This document shows, piece after piece, positions 11,701-24,879 of a stretch of DNA of 64,000 nt. This DNA comes from Welwitschia mirabilis (lineage: Eukaryota; Gnetophyta; Gnetopsida; Welwitschiales): the NCBI GenBank assembly GCA_051453625.1, contig JBOZIK010000001.1, positions 212,583,048 through 212,647,047 on the forward strand, written 5' to 3'. The translations under genes and the position numbers were made by a program. The notes beneath the pieces were generated by a model. The model was not told the origin of the DNA and ran no database searches. It was given only the letters and a program-made list of their open reading frames with translations. Each line of letters begins with the position of its first letter. Positions within the stretch are counted from its first letter, which is position 1.

Positions 11701-13780
11701 TTATTTGAATTCTCTCTTAGTCGATTCCTTTCTGGGATGTTATGATGTCACTTAATCATCTTTAACTTAACTTATATGTTTGCTTTGTGAATTTTTCATG
11801 ACTAGTACTCGTTACTTGGGTATTTTAAAGTAATAAGATTAGATTCACCCAATCTTAAAACATTCATGTGTCTATAAACTTTACTTTGAAGGAAGATGCC
11901 TTGGTTATTGTATTTTTTAATGGTATGAGGTCTTTGATTTTTTAGATGTATTCTTTTATCATTTTTATTTCACATCTTTACCTTCATTTTTGAGTGTGTG
12001 TGGTAATGTGGGATTTATTTTAAAAAAAAGAAAGAAATAATAATAACCATGATCTATTCTATCTATGCTACATACATGGTCATCACAAGGTTCTATTATA
12101 CTAGGATAAATTTCCTCAAAAGGGATCTTTGATAGTATTGGTAGCTGCAGAAACTCTACTGGGGGATTAGTTGACTATACTTTGTAGGTCCTTAGTTTTC
12201 TAACTGTGGTTGCACCCCCCTCATCATCGAAAATACTAATAAACTTTAAGGCTATGGGATAAGTGGTAATCCTGGTATCATTAGAGGCATTGATTGTTTT
12301 CTAGACTCTTAGTATTCCTATATGATCATGTCATTTTTAGGGATTAGAGTGTGTATTGGGACATGAGAAGATGAGTTCATTTTTGAGCAGCTTTTTATTC
12401 TATTATTAGTTAAAGCATTTAATTTTTGGTATGGTTATAATTACTATCTTATCAAGTGAAACTTTATCGACTAAATACATCTTATTATGTATCATTACTT
12501 AAGTAACTTTATAATTTCTTCTAAGAGATTTGCTAAGTTAGGATTTAGGATAAATATGCTATCTTCTTCATGTTCCTAGTTGTCTATCTTCATTCTATTT
12601 CCCTTAGTTGTTTAATTTGTTATTTCAAAGTCATTTTTATATATTTTCATCATCATTTTAGGACCTTATCATTTAGTAGTTTTTTTGCTGTTGTTTTAAT
12701 TTTTACTCATGTTGTTTTATCAATAAAATTTGACTTTCTTTTATCATTTTTACTAGGTAATGGTCTTTAAGATTTACATGATGTTCCTTTACATCTTTTG
12801 GGGTTCAACATATTTTTATGATCATTTTTTAGTTTGGGCACATTTATTGAGTTTCTTTTGTCATGAATCTTTCTATTTGGTACATTTCCATTGTTCCATC
12901 TTTCTATTATTTTTAGTTTTTCTCATTCTTGATCTTTATCTATCATGATTCTTTACCATTCCCATCTTTGAAGTATTTTGATTACATTCTGATACCTTCA
13001 TGTTGATATCTGAGCCTAACATTTTGGGCTAACATTTTTATTTTTCTGAGCTTTTTTAAAGTTCCATCATCCACCCTTTTATCTAGATGACTAGGTAAAT
13101 GATAGTTTAATATTTTTTAAGAGTCCTCATAAGGCTATCATCCAGATGATGCAAGTGGATGACAATGGGATAAAACTATGTTCTAAATATCTTTCCTTCA
13201 TTTTTATTTATTCTAACATCTTTTTCTTTATTTCTTTGAGAGGAATTCGTCATGCTAGGTTTCATTAGCATTTTGGGCTTCTCACCCATCATATTTATGC
13301 TCCATTTCATGAGATTTAAATGAATTTTTCAAAATAAGGTATGATTCTCTTTTCTTGATTATTTTTGATGTTTTATTCTATTTCTTAGCCTTTTGAAGCA
13401 TAGTTTTCATGTATATCATGTAATTTTTAGAGCTCTTTGATTTAGTACTCATGGATCTAATTTTTGCTAACCATTTTTTTTGAAATTTGAAATTGTGTGT
13501 TTTATAAGGTAAAATTAGATTTTTATCTTTAAAGCTCATTTCCTCCAAAACTGTTAACTAAAATGTGGTGGTCAATTTGAGCATTTTTATTTTTCACCTT
13601 CTGTGAGGTCCACTTGTTTTAATTTTTCAATTTTCTTTTATGTTTCATACTATTTCTTCACATGATTAGGTAATATAGTATGTGTTGATTTTTTTAAGAA
13701 AGGGGAGAACATATTTTTACAATTTTTACACAAAAACCAATTTATGGGATCATTCAGAGGATTTCACAAGTTACATTTTA
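11700..13780 (+). other. Post-integrase spacer of element I, shared with element V
   Basis: There is no intact gene here. 12,140-12,385 matches the reverse complement of 56,340-56,580 and of 56,830-57,100 (common words CTGGGGGATTAGTTG, CTGTGGTTGCACCCCC, GACTCTTAGTATTCCTA). This shows that the two elements belong to one family and share a long 3' untranslated spacer. The T-rich open stretches near 12,570-12,950 look like composition artefacts. Two of the self-complementary CATCTAGATGA-type motifs lie at 13,080-13,168. Confidence 0.65.
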
Positions 13781-13849
13781 GTGATCTTTTACCTTATCGC
13801 ACATGATGTGCATTACGTTATCATTGATTAGGCAATGCATGAAACATGC

Positions 13850-15600
13850 TAGATAGGCAAAGGTAAAGGCTAAGCTATTAGAATAGGAGGTAGGTCCATT
13901 AGTACCTTTAGTGACTAAGTGCGTAGACCCTATGCATCTGCTACCTCACTAGGCTTGATCCCTTTATATTCAGATAGCCTTTATTAATATAGATAGGCAT
14001 TTTGATGATTTCACAAGTAGGAGTAAGTTAAAGGTTGATTAGAGATTGATAGATCTTCAGCTGAGGTGGATTATAAATTCACATGGAGCATACTATGCCT
14101 CAGAGATGAGGGAGTTCTATCGTATCATGCAAATTAAGTAGAGATTAGATACTCATGACTATAGAGTTAACATGATTATTACTACTATTCATGGTCATAA
14201 GATATGTACACTCCCTCTTCACATCATCATAGTTATAGAGTTAGGTGGCCTTCGAAGTATACATATTCACTTAGCTAGAGGTACATAAGAGCGTCATGCT
14301 TAGGGTGCAATCCTAGACATATCAACTGACATCACTGAAGATAAGTAGGGAGTTTTGGTTACACATTTATTGCCTACCCATTAGATTTTTCATAGAGGAT
14401 TAATTAATANNNNNNNNNNNNNNNNNNNNNNNNNNNNNNNNNNNNNNNNNNNNNNNNNNNNNNNNNNNNNNNNNNNNNNNNNNNNNNNNNNNNNNNNNNN
14501 NNNNNNNNNNNNNNNNNNNNNNNNNNNNNNNNNNNNNNNNNNNNNNNNNNNNNNNNNNNNNNNNNNNNNNNNNNNNNNNNNNNNNNNNNNNNNNNNNNNN
14601 NNNNNNNNNNNNNNNNNNNNNNNNNNNNNNNNNNNNNNNNNNNNNNNNNNNNNNNNNNNNNNNNNNNNNNNNNNNNNNNNNNNNNNNNNNNNNNNNNNNN
14701 NNNNNNNNNNNNNNNNNNNNNNNNNNNNNNNNNNNNNNNNNNNNNNNNNNNNNNNNNNNNNNNNNNNNNNNNNNNNNNNNNNNNNNNNNNNNNNNNNNNN
14801 NNNNNNNNNNNNNNNNNNNNNNNNNNNNNNNNNNNNNNNNNNNNNNNNNNNNNNNNNNNNNNNNNNNNNNNNNNNNNNNNNNNNNNNNNNNNNNNNNNNN
14901 NNNNNNNNNNNNNNNNNNNNNNNNNNNNNNNNNNNNNNNNNNNNNNNNNNNNNNNNNNNNNNNNNNNNNNNNNNNNNNNNNNNNNNNNNNNNNNNNNNNN
15001 NNNNNNNCCATTAGATTTTTCATAGAGGATTAATTAATAACATCAGCTTATCCTTCGACAATAGTCATGCAATGGTGGTCATCTTTAGATATTAGCATTT
15101 TTTAGATAGGAGGAGTAGATGGATCTATCTACATTCATATGAAGAAGAATTAGGACTATGATTAAGGATTGATACATTTAGACTTTAAAATATCCATGCC
15201 TTCTCTTAGCTATCTTTTAACACTTTAGTATACCTAAGCCTATGAGTGAGTAGTAGCTCACACATTATTAGACATCAGTTTACTATCTATAGGACATGGA
15301 TATTTAGGTTCTAGGAGAGGTAGATAGAACTTAAGTTTAGAGACCTATGGTTGGTATTATAGTTGTTAAAATACTAGCTCTCATGATAGACACAGTTTAG
15401 GGCCTTAGAGAGACCATGGACTAAGGCTTCACAAAGCTTCAATAAAGGACATTTATAGTAGAAAGATGAGTACATCACATTGAGAAGTAGCTAATAAAGA
15501 TGTGTGATTAAGTATCACATATTGAGCATGGTGTTATGATTGATGTCCCAGAGGTAGTCTGAGCATAGGAAGATAATACTACATGTTCCATCATGGCAGT
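13850..15600 (+). pseudogene. Post-integrase ORF of element I, unknown or env-position protein
   Basis: A decayed coding region aligns with the minus-strand stretch at 53,900-54,910. Shared readings include LRWIINSHGAYY / RWIIDVHQSYY, EMREFYRIMQI / EMREFYDIMHI, GGLRSIHIH / GRLGSMHIH, GAILDISTDIT / GAILDIPRDLT and GVLVTHLLPTH / GVLGTQLTPAY. It lies between integrase and the 3' LTR, where Athila elements carry an extra ORF. The pattern recalls the 'putative plant transposon protein' domain (PF20167) of many Athila-like elements, but that is a recollection and needs a profile search. A 598-N gap (14,410-15,007), flanked by the same 32 bases, splits it. Function unknown; stops are frequent. Confidence 0.55.
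14410..15007. other. Assembly gap (598 N) with identical flanks
   Basis: The 32 bases before the gap (CCATTAGATTTTTCATAGAG and following) recur directly after it. The contigs overlap and the true gap is probably zero or negative. Confidence 0.95.
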
Positions 15601-16258
15601 TATTGACCAATATTTCCTTGCTAATCTTGAGCATCCTCCATCTTTTCCACCTACACCTTAGTCTACTACACATCATAAGCTTATTCTTGCATGATGTAGG
15701 AAGTGCTTCTATTGTATTTTATTATGCATTTTTCTTTTTGGATTATGTTATTAAAAAAAAGAAAAGAAAAGAAAAAAAACTCATGATTTTATAGAGATAT
15801 CACTTTCTGAGTATCACTATTGTATACACTTTTATTTTTGAGATATTATGCATATTATTTTTATATATTATTGGGACACTTCATGGTAATGATTTTTTAT
15901 GATATGCATGATTATTTTTATGATGTGATACACATACGAGTTGGGGGTTGATAATTTTAAAGTGTTTTCAATATTTATTTTCCAAAAAATTTTTTTACAA
16001 GCTTTTATTTTTCAAGAACATTATTTTTAGCCTATTTTCTCTTTCATTGACCAGACGATGCATAGGATGATAGTACAACCACTTACTTTATACATGTAAA
16101 ACATTTAATTATCTATTTTTAACATTTCTTTCCTACATGATGAGATTTTTGAGTTTATTTTATAATTCCCTAGTTGATTTATCTTTAGTCAATTTGGCTC
16201 ACAGTTATGGTTATTTGCTTAACTTTGTTATGGCTTATAAGGCTAAGTAGAAGGCTAT

Positions 16259-17650
16259 GTTATGATGCCAAATTATATATATTTAATAGGGTATTTTGAG
16301 TAGTTTTTTAGGACATTCAATAAGTTAATGATGAGTTTTAATAATAATGAAGAGATAATGCAATAATCATGAAAACATATAATCTTCATTACATTTAATA
16401 GTATTTCAAGCAAATTACAAAATTTNNNNNNNNNNNNNNNNNNNNNNNNNNNNNNNNNNNNNNNNNNNNNATCCCATCGTCCATGCCATCATATAGATGA
16501 TAATATAGACAATAGAAGTAACAATGCTATACTAACTAAACTAAACTGGTAGCTGATGTAGATCTTGCATGATATGACATCATCTTCTATATCATGAGAT
16601 GACTAGTAAGACAATACCTAAAAATAACAAATGGATCAAACTCTATTAAAATTTTGTAATACGTCATGTGCCTTCTGTGTGCCATTAGGATTTCATCGCA
16701 TCTCTTAGGATTTGTTATTTTTAGAGCCTTATATGTAATAAATATCTCCTCCATACTTGACTTTGACTTTATATTCTAACAGAAGATCGAAGATTAGGAG
16801 ATCGATCCATTATTGTTGCAAAGAGATATCTTCCTTGGTGTTGAGCTATGTATCCTTCACTAAGGTGCTGCTACCTTGTAACATAGATATTGGTTTGTTT
16901 TTAATCAAACTTTATTTTACTTTTTATATCTTTTATTATGTACATCTCCTTATGGTTTATATTACTTAAGAATAGGAGATTCATCCATTATTATTATAGA
17001 CAAACATCTTCTTTGGTATTGGGTTATGTATCCTTCATTAATGTGCAACTACTTTGTAACATGAATGTTGATTTACTTTTAATCAAAACTCTACTTTCCT
17101 TTTTATATCTTTTATTGTGTACATCCCCCTTATGATTTATGTTTCTTATGATTCTATGATAGCTTTGTTTGTGACATATATCACGAGAGCAACCTTTACT
17201 AAGGTTGACATTGGTAGTTTAGTTGAATTATATTTTCATTTCATAGCATAATACTACATGTTTTTCATATTTATTTAATGTGCCTAATAGTTTAAGCTGG
17301 TTAGGATTTAGTTACAGTTCTTCTTAATCGATCTAGGTTATATAGGACTGATCTCTGTGATAGGTTGATTTAATGATCAAATAAATATTGTATGTAGAGT
17401 AGATCTTGTATTTCATTTGCATAGTATGTTTACTTTTCATTATTTCTTACATTATTGTTCTACTTAAAAATAAAATACAAAAATATTTCATTTGAAATCA
17501 ATTCTCTTTTTTCTTACCTATGCATTTGAGAGATTACAACATTTGAGTTCACTCTTGTCTATATTAGTGTGTTATGTTTTGCAATATATATTTGTGCTTA
17601 ATAGGATTTGATAAAGGACATAAAAGATTGTATGAATATGCACCAGAACA
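16259..17650 (+). repeat. 3' LTR of element I
   Basis: The LTR starts TGTTATGATGCC, preceded by a purine-rich GGCTAAGTAGAAGGCTA tract, and ends GCACCAGAACA at 17,650. It aligns along its length with the minus-strand LTRs at 52,044-53,136 and 62,527-63,440 (shared TAGGGTATTTTGAGT, CTTGGTGTT, TTTGTAACATAGAT, AATATGCACCAGAACA). A 45-N gap lies at 16,426-16,470. Compared with the 1,093-base copy it is lengthened by a 178-base tandem duplication. LTRs supply promoter and polyadenylation signals for the element. Confidence 0.75.
16796..17150 (+). repeat. 178-base tandem duplication inside the 3' LTR
   Basis: Unit 1 is 16,796-16,973 and unit 2 is 16,974 to about 17,150. Both run from AGGAGAT(C/T)(G/C)ATCCATTATT through TTGTAACAT to TACATC(T/C)CC. 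The corresponding part of the LTR at 52,044-53,136 has a single unit, so this is a duplication private to this copy. Two short open frames here are by-products. Confidence 0.8.
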
Positions 17651-19230
17651 TTAACACTAAGACATTCATGAAATACATTATGTACAACATTATGATGGTC
17701 ACATTATATCACATAATATGATATGCAAGACATTCAAAGATGAAATGGATTCATTATAAACATTTATGCATGAATTCATAAAATTTTGAAGAACATTAAT
17801 ACTAGTAATAAAATTGATACATTTAAAATTAGAAATCCTTTAGTCTATTTATATCTACTTAATAACTCATGCAAAACATAATTCTATATAAAGATAGAGA
17901 TGAATTAGAAACCATAAAAAAGGTGAATGATCATTAAGAGAAGTATTAAAAGATGTTCCTAAAGGTATAAAGGGTTTATCTTTATCACTGAGATTTGAGT
18001 CTTATCTAGAAGGTAAAGATGAAAATGACATAAATATCTCAAGAGGTTATTAAGAAAAAACTAAAGGTTTCTTTTAGGATGAATCATGAAAAGGATCTTA
18101 GCTAATGTTCTTCTCTTCATTAAAATTGCTAAGGGATTCTGCCTTAAAAGACAATGATTGTGATTCAATGTTTTTCTCGTTGATGTCATTTTCATCCTCT
18201 ATTGTATGTTTTTCTAATTGTAATATCCTTTAAAAAATTATTTACTTATCATTAATTGATCATCATCAAGTGTATCTAATCTTACTTCAAAGTATTACTT
18301 ATTTTCACCTAGACATTCACTCTCTAAGGCATGTTGAAACTCAAGGTCCTCATGGATTTTATTATGGGTTTCTTCCTCATTCCTAAGTAGATATGGTTTA
18401 AATATCATTAATTATAATCTCATTAATCTTTTTAAGATTTTTAAGACTTGTAGGTTCATGAAATATATGGGTTTACGTCTTGTTATTAATGGTTAAGAAT
18501 TCTAAGGATCTGATCATTAATTTTAGCTATTTATTGAAGGATTTTATCAATTTTTTCCTTAGTTTATTAGAGGTTTCTTCTAAATAATGATAACAAAATT
18601 AAAATGTATTAGAAAAAGATTCAAAATTACCTTCTAAAAATATTTGAAAGGTATCTTTGAAGAAACATGAGGTATATTGTTGGATGATAAAGATGATGGA
18701 TAGTGATAAAATAATGAAGGATATAGGAATGAAAAATGAAGGGTAAGTATTAAAGTATGATGAATACAAAAATAAGGATAAAGAATACAAATTGTAATCA
18801 GTAATGAAAGACGTAAAATCAAACTCTTATGGATTTATATAAAGATCTTAAACTCATCATTACGAAGAGATCGATCTAGATATGGATAAGATACTCTTCA
18901 AAGATTTGTCTAAGTAAAATGAAGTCTCCTACAGTGCATTTGGATCGTTCCTTATTCTATAAACTATAAGAATAGATAGATTATTATTAAGAATATTTTT
19001 GAAATAGGTTAGTAGCCTAATTCATTTCTAAATTTTGGAACATAAATTTTAGCTAAGACTCATATTTTCCTAATTTTTACTAGTTTTATAAAAAGCTTGT
19101 AAGCCATAAACACTCATAGAGTTCCTAAGATGATTATGTTTAAGGGGATATTCTAAGTTAAGTGCTTCTATAATATTTGAGACATAAGTACAATCATTAG
19201 GGGATGTGTGAAATTTGAGCCTTTTTTCAT
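17651..19230 (-). other. Spacer downstream of element II integrase; no gene seen
   Basis: This AT-rich stretch lies just beyond the end of element I's LTR and on the 3' side of the minus-strand integrase of element II. No LTR boundary, primer site or intact gene was recognised. It probably holds the degenerate post-integrase region of element II. Confidence 0.4.
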
Positions 19231-20240
19231 TAACATTTTAGATATGTTTTATTTGTAAAGTAGAAATCTCAATAGATCCATTAAGATATACTTTTTCCAT
19301 AAAGTGAGGACCTAATTATTTAGAAGTTAAATTGTTGTGCAAGAGATTTACTCAAGTATTATAGACTAACATAAATTAACTAGATTCAAAGGATTTGTAA
19401 ATGATCTTTTTATCATTCTTGCATTTGGTTTGGGCTTTATGAATGAGTTAACAGTGAATGATACCAATGCATTTCTCACCTAAGTCATGTAATTAGGATA
19501 GTATATAATGGGTGTTTTTATTATGATTCAAGACATCAAGTTAAGAGATTATGTGATAAGAGTTATAATAAACATGAACTAAAAGTACACCTTTTTTTTG
19601 GTAGATTAGTTCATAAAATGAATAACCAAGTGAATTACATCAAGTAGTATAATAACCTAAGCACATCATTAAGTTTAAAGAACCAAGATTTCTTGTTTTT
19701 GGAAGTAAATTTTTGAATCATTTTATTGATTTTCCTATTTACATTTTTAGCTTAATCATTGGCTCGTCGGTGATAAACATTGGTAATCATATGTTTAGTT
19801 CCTACTAAAAGGAGGCATTTTGTAATAATCTTATTTATAAAATAAGTTACTTGGTCTTACCAAGATCCTTGAAAAGTCAAACCTATGAAGGATATTTAAT
19901 TTAAGAAACAAGCACATGATTTTAGCATCATTGAAATGATTAGGAACTTATTTAACCCATTTAGTCACATAGTTGACTACTATTAAGATATTGTATTTTC
20001 TAAAAGAAGATGCTTTGAATGATCTAATGAAGTTGATACCCTAATAATTAAATGGTTCACATGCAAGGATAGGTTGAAGAAGCATTTTATGAGATGTGGT
20101 TATGCTTTCAACAATTGACATTCATCACATCTTCTATTGAAATTAAAAGAATCTTTAAAAAGATTAGGTTGATAAAATTTAACATGAAAAATTTTGATGG
20201 TAGCCCTTTGGCAGCTAAAGTAATCTCCACACAACCACCA
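19230..20240 (-). pseudogene. Integrase of element II (Athila/Tat-like gypsy, minus strand)
   Basis: On the minus strand, near 19,965-19,990, the reading VVNYVTKWVK matches the DYVTKWVEAI segment of the Athila/Tat integrase core. Upstream at 20,100-20,170 lie traces of the zinc-binding region. At 19,250-19,480 the sequence aligns with 57,700-57,930 of element V, the integrase C-terminal region. Stops and frameshifts are numerous. The strand and family agree with the RT reading to its right. Confidence 0.65.
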
Positions 20241-20299
20241 TGACAGAGAGAAAGGATATCATGTTGTTCCCATTTAGACATTTACCTATGCATGATTTA

Positions 20300-21660
20300 A
20301 CTTTTACATCATCGATAGAGATATGGCTTGATCCACTCACAATCTTATATTTTATGAAGAAAGGTTTTATTTAATTAGAATTCCAATGTTAGGAAGTTTT
20401 AAAGGTAACAAGATAATTGACAATATCAACATATGAAGGATTAGAATGTTGCAAAGAAGTATGGAAGAGATCATGGATGTGAAATAATTATTCATCTGAA
20501 AAGGAGTCCTCAATATGAAGTTTAGGGAAAAGTATAAGGGATTCTTTCTTGAGGAATAAATAAAAGATGGTTAGTGATCCAATTATGTTTACCTTTTTTA
20601 TGATGATTAGATGGAATTATTATATTAAGAGTATTCATTTTATGAGTTTAGTACTTAAATCTTTCCTTGTCATAAGATATCTAATGATAGCATAATTAGT
20701 ATTAACCATGGTATGAAATTCAAGAAGGTAATATCAAAGTTTAACAAGATAAAAGATGTTAGCTAACGTTTGTTTATAGCAGTGTTGTAATTGATTAGGC
20801 TAGTAAAAGGGTTTTACTCATGTATGAAATGACTTCATATTCCTTATCATGTTTTTATTCTAATTAGGTCCTATTACAATAGGTTTGGAAGTGATCTTAT
20901 TACTAAGGTTTTTAAAAACAACTTAACAAGTATTGGTCTAATTAAATATAACATCTTTTTCAAGAAGTGAATGAAGAGGTTTACAAATCTTGGCACAATC
21001 TTTAATGAGTCTTCTATAGAAGCTAGACTAACTAAAAAAAGATCTTACTTGTTTGGTATTAGTTGAAAGAGGAAAATTCTTGATGACATTAATTTTTAAA
21101 GCATTCATTCTAATGCCCTGGTTAGAAATATGATGTCCAACTACAGTCTCATCCCTCACAAGGAAATGACTCTTTTTCTAACTAAGATGGAGTCTACTTT
21201 GTATACAATAATTAAGGACTTTTTATAACATTTCTATAATTTGATCAAAGGAATCACCAAAGACACAAAAGTCATCCATAAAGTTCTATATGAAATATTC
21301 TATCATATTAAAAAGAATATCCATCATAGATCTTTGAAAGATTTTTGGAGCATTACATAAGTTAAAAAACAATTTTTTAAAAGCAAAGGTATCAAAATAA
21401 GAGGTAAAAGTAGTTTTGTCTTGATCTTCATTGGCTATGCAGACTTGGTTGTATTCATAGTAACTATCAAGAAAACAATAAAAGCATGATCTTATATTCT
21501 ATTAAGAACTTGATCTAGAAAAAGCAGGGGGCAATAATCCTTTTTTGATGACATCATTAAGTTTTCTAAAATCAATTCATACTCATCAATTCGGTACAAC
21601 TATAAGAGAACTAATCCATTCACTATTAAAAATAGCATAAATGATCTCAACACTTTACTA
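20300..21660 (-). pseudogene. RT and RNase H of element II (minus strand)
   Basis: Reading right to left: SEWISSLIVVPN (about 21,640), IDFRKLNDVIKKG, FLDQVLNRI, NEDQDKTTFTS (about 21,420), ENFMDDFCVFGDSF (catalytic box, about 21,280), HFLVRDETVVGHH (about 21,160), RSFFSQSSFYRRLIKD, then RNase H remnants ending NTNYAIIRYLMTRKDLSTKLI (about 20,700). The linker YVDIVNYLVT follows near 20,420. The domain order RT, RNase H, integrase on one strand confirms a gypsy element of the same broad lineage as elements I and V. No LTRs were identified, and 21,870-22,400 upstream of RT holds no recognisable protease or gag. Confidence 0.75.
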
Positions 21661-21756
21661 CTTACTTGAGGTTTAGGTTAAGTCCTAATTGAGGTTGTCA
21701 AATGGGTTTTGAGTTGTGTTCTAGGTAGATATTATGTTGAAAAATACAAGAAAGTA

Positions 21757-21865
21757 TGGCACTTAGATCTTTATGAGTTCAAACAAAATCTTTCATTTTT
21801 AATTCATTTAGATCTTTATGAGTTCAAGCAAACTATTTCATTTAGATCCTTATGAGTCTAAGAGA
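21757..21865. repeat. Three-copy tandem repeat with TTAGATCTTTATGAGT core
   Basis: The phrase ATTTAGATCTTTATGAGTTCAA occurs three times at intervals of about 40 bases with minor changes (the third reads GATCCTTATGAGTCTAA). It sits just upstream of the RT of element II. Confidence 0.75.
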
Positions 21866-22199
21866 TAAACAGGTTGTAGTTGGAATGGTATTTCAAATAG
21901 GTTATATGCTTAACTCATGATAACATTTAGAAAACAAGTTACAAAGATTTACTATAGAGTTATGTTTTTCCAACTTTTTGCAATTTTAAAGAAGGGTTAT
22001 TGATAAAAAGGTTTCAAAGAGACCAAGTAAGATTTTATGTAAAGGTTTAGTTTATTTTAAGAAAGAAGGCTAACAACACTAGTCAAGGAAGGTAGAAGTG
22101 CTAATTGCTTTAAAACAAATAGTTCAAAAAAGTATAGAGTTCACATTTGAGTCTATGCAATATGTTTTAAGTTAGAGGTCCCAAATTTTTTAACAAAAA

Positions 22200-24640
22200 A
22201 TGGAATCAACTAAAACTTATTAAATATAATTTAGAAAAATAAATCCTAAAAGTTTTTTCTAAAAATCTTAGTAGCAAAAATAAAAATAGAATAAAATAGA
22301 AAATTTATATAAATTTAGAGAAAGCACAAAACATAAAATACATAAAATAAATAATTAAAGTTTAGTCTTTTTTAATTATTGACCTTGGTTTAATTTTATC
22401 CTATAAGAAAGTTGTTAGATTGTAACATAAAATATTAGGTATAGAAATGAAATTTAGTTCTTTAATCAAGATACTAACTCAAATATTTTAACTGGTTTGA
22501 GTTTCATTAGAAAAAACTAGTACCCACCATTGGAAAGAAAAGAAAACATATAAATGAAAAAGAAAAGAACCACTTCATGTATCACTAGAAAAAAAACCAG
22601 CATCCACCATTTAAAAACTAAAAACTAAATAAAAATTGGAATTAAAAAATCACCAACACTTGAAAAACTATCATGCCAATATCCACTGAAAAAGTATCGA
22701 AATCTTATTCATGTAAGTATAGTGAATTAGAAACTAGATAATAACCTAGGATTGCTCTTTCATAAAAATATATATGTAGTAGCTTAAAAAAAGTGATATA
22801 ATTATCCTAACTTACAATAGAACTTAAATAAAATGAAAACTAGAAATTGATTTTTCTAAAGTAAACTTCAGTTAATGTAATAAGGGAATGAAATTGCTCT
22901 AAAGGTCTAGCTAATCCATTCAAATTTTTACCTTAGCTCTAATGCCTCTTATGTCCATGAATCACAAACTAAAATTACAAAGTTATTAACGCCTAAATAT
23001 GAAGGGATAATATTATCCATCACATAAGTATTGATGTGTTATTTAGTCCCTTTAATTCTTCAGTGCCCTTCATAAGTCTAAAAAGTATGAATGATTATGC
23101 ACAAGATCCATCAAATAATAGTGTCTATAATATCACATAAGTAATTCCAAACAATCCATACAATAATAAAGGAACTTAACAATAAAGTAGTTTCATCTAA
23201 GAATTACTACTACCACAGTAATGTGCATTAAAAATAAAAGCTACTTAAGAACTAGCCTTACCTAAAGATTACTAATACCAAATAAATGATAATTAAAAAG
23301 AAAAGGAAAAAAATCCAATTCTTCTATTAAAAATAAAAATATACATTACATCAATAGAGAGAGAGATGAAGATAAAAGACTTCTCAACAAGCCTTAAAAC
23401 AATCTATTCCTAAGGAAGGTAATTAGAATGCTATGACGTCCTAGTATTTCATGTTGTTCCATCATGTTAATCAACTAAAAGATCCATTATAATAGGATTC
23501 AAGGCCCTTTTATAAATGAGGAAAGGCTTGGAGAGCTTTGTCATGATGTGTTAGGTGGGTGCTTACATAAATGGGTTATATTAGGATGATTAGTTAACAA
23601 AAAAATTACAATTTGTGGCATGTAGACTTAAAGAAGGATTCTTTTATCTTGTTACAAAAGAAAGATAATGACATGTCCATTGACTACTAATGATACTTCT
23701 AATGGATGCCGTGTCATGTATCTTTAATGTGGTTATCTTCAATATTACCACATGTCATTGTAACATGTTATTTTATACTGCTACCATATGCCATCAAAAT
23801 TTAAGATTTATTCTAGATTAACTTCTAACATATCCCACAAGTGTAATGTAATGAATTCCCAAAATAGATATAGAAATATGAGTTTTGAGACCTTTTACTT
23901 CAAAAGGCTCATAGCACCAATGGTCTTATATGGTGACATTGATGTTTTATGTTAAAATAACTTTAGTTGATGGAATGTCTTTAAAAAAGAAACATTAAAC
24001 TTGAAAATTTTGTAGAGAAGTCTAGAATTACATGAAATGCAATAAAAAGGGTAAAAGACACCATTTTATAATCAAACAATGAATTTAATAGGTTTTGTTA
24101 TGAAAGATGGATCAATTACAGTTGCTTGTAATGTCAATTTTACATGTAAACAAATACAATGGAAAATCTATCTAATTTGTGCTAATCATGAAGCTATTGT
24201 ATAATTTTCATATTATCTAAAAAATCTATCTAATTGACCTAAAAAATTCTTCAAATCTAATGTTAAATACAATAAATTTAGCCTCACAACAATAATGAAG
24301 AACTACCAAAGAAGAGGAATAAATAAAATTAAAGTCAAGTTTTACCTTCATAATAAGGATTATAGCAAGCAAGTAAATGACTATTTGTAGGTTTTGTTAA
24401 AAATTAATTTTTGATTATTAAAGTTAAAAAATTTATTTAAAATAAATATACTTTTATTATTAGTTAATTTTCAATCATAGAAAACTTTAGGAATAACATA
24501 GTGAAAAAATAAAGTTTTAAGGCTAGGTTAGAAAAAACATAATTATATAATACTAGTACTATGTGAATATTATTGTAAGAATTATTAATTTAATATTTAA
24601 AGTTAAACTTTATATTTTTGATATTGATAAATATGATATA
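22200..24640. other. AT-rich interval without a recognisable gene
   Basis: No continuous coding region, LTR boundary or RNA gene was found on either strand. 22,500-22,640 repeats an ACTAG(T/C)A(C/T)CCACCAT word twice. 23,680-23,830 contains several CATGT-type words and could be decayed LTR DNA. Confidence 0.4.
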
Positions 24641-24879
24641 ATTTCATAAATTTCTTGTGTGAAAAGGCTTGATATCAGATCTCTCTTCTAAATTGGCTCT
24701 TTTGTTATTCCTACTCCATTCAAAGGTTGTATTTTGAAAAGGAAAGTAAGGAGAAAGAATTAAAGAAAATAGAAGGGTTTTATGCTTTAGGGATAAAAAA
24801 AGAAGAAATTAAATGATCAAAATAGCTATAAGAAGTTTGGAAGTTTTTGAAGATAAATATTATCTACCACTAAAAAATG

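Noticed and set aside
12570-12948. Two hydrophobic open frames that could suggest membrane proteins
   Set aside because: The T-rich strand gives Phe/Leu/Ile runs by chance, and the region aligns with the non-coding spacer of element V.
21757-21865. Regularly spaced direct repeats as a possible CRISPR-like array
   Set aside because: There are only three imperfect units with no distinct spacers in a plant retroelement setting; it is a simple tandem repeat.
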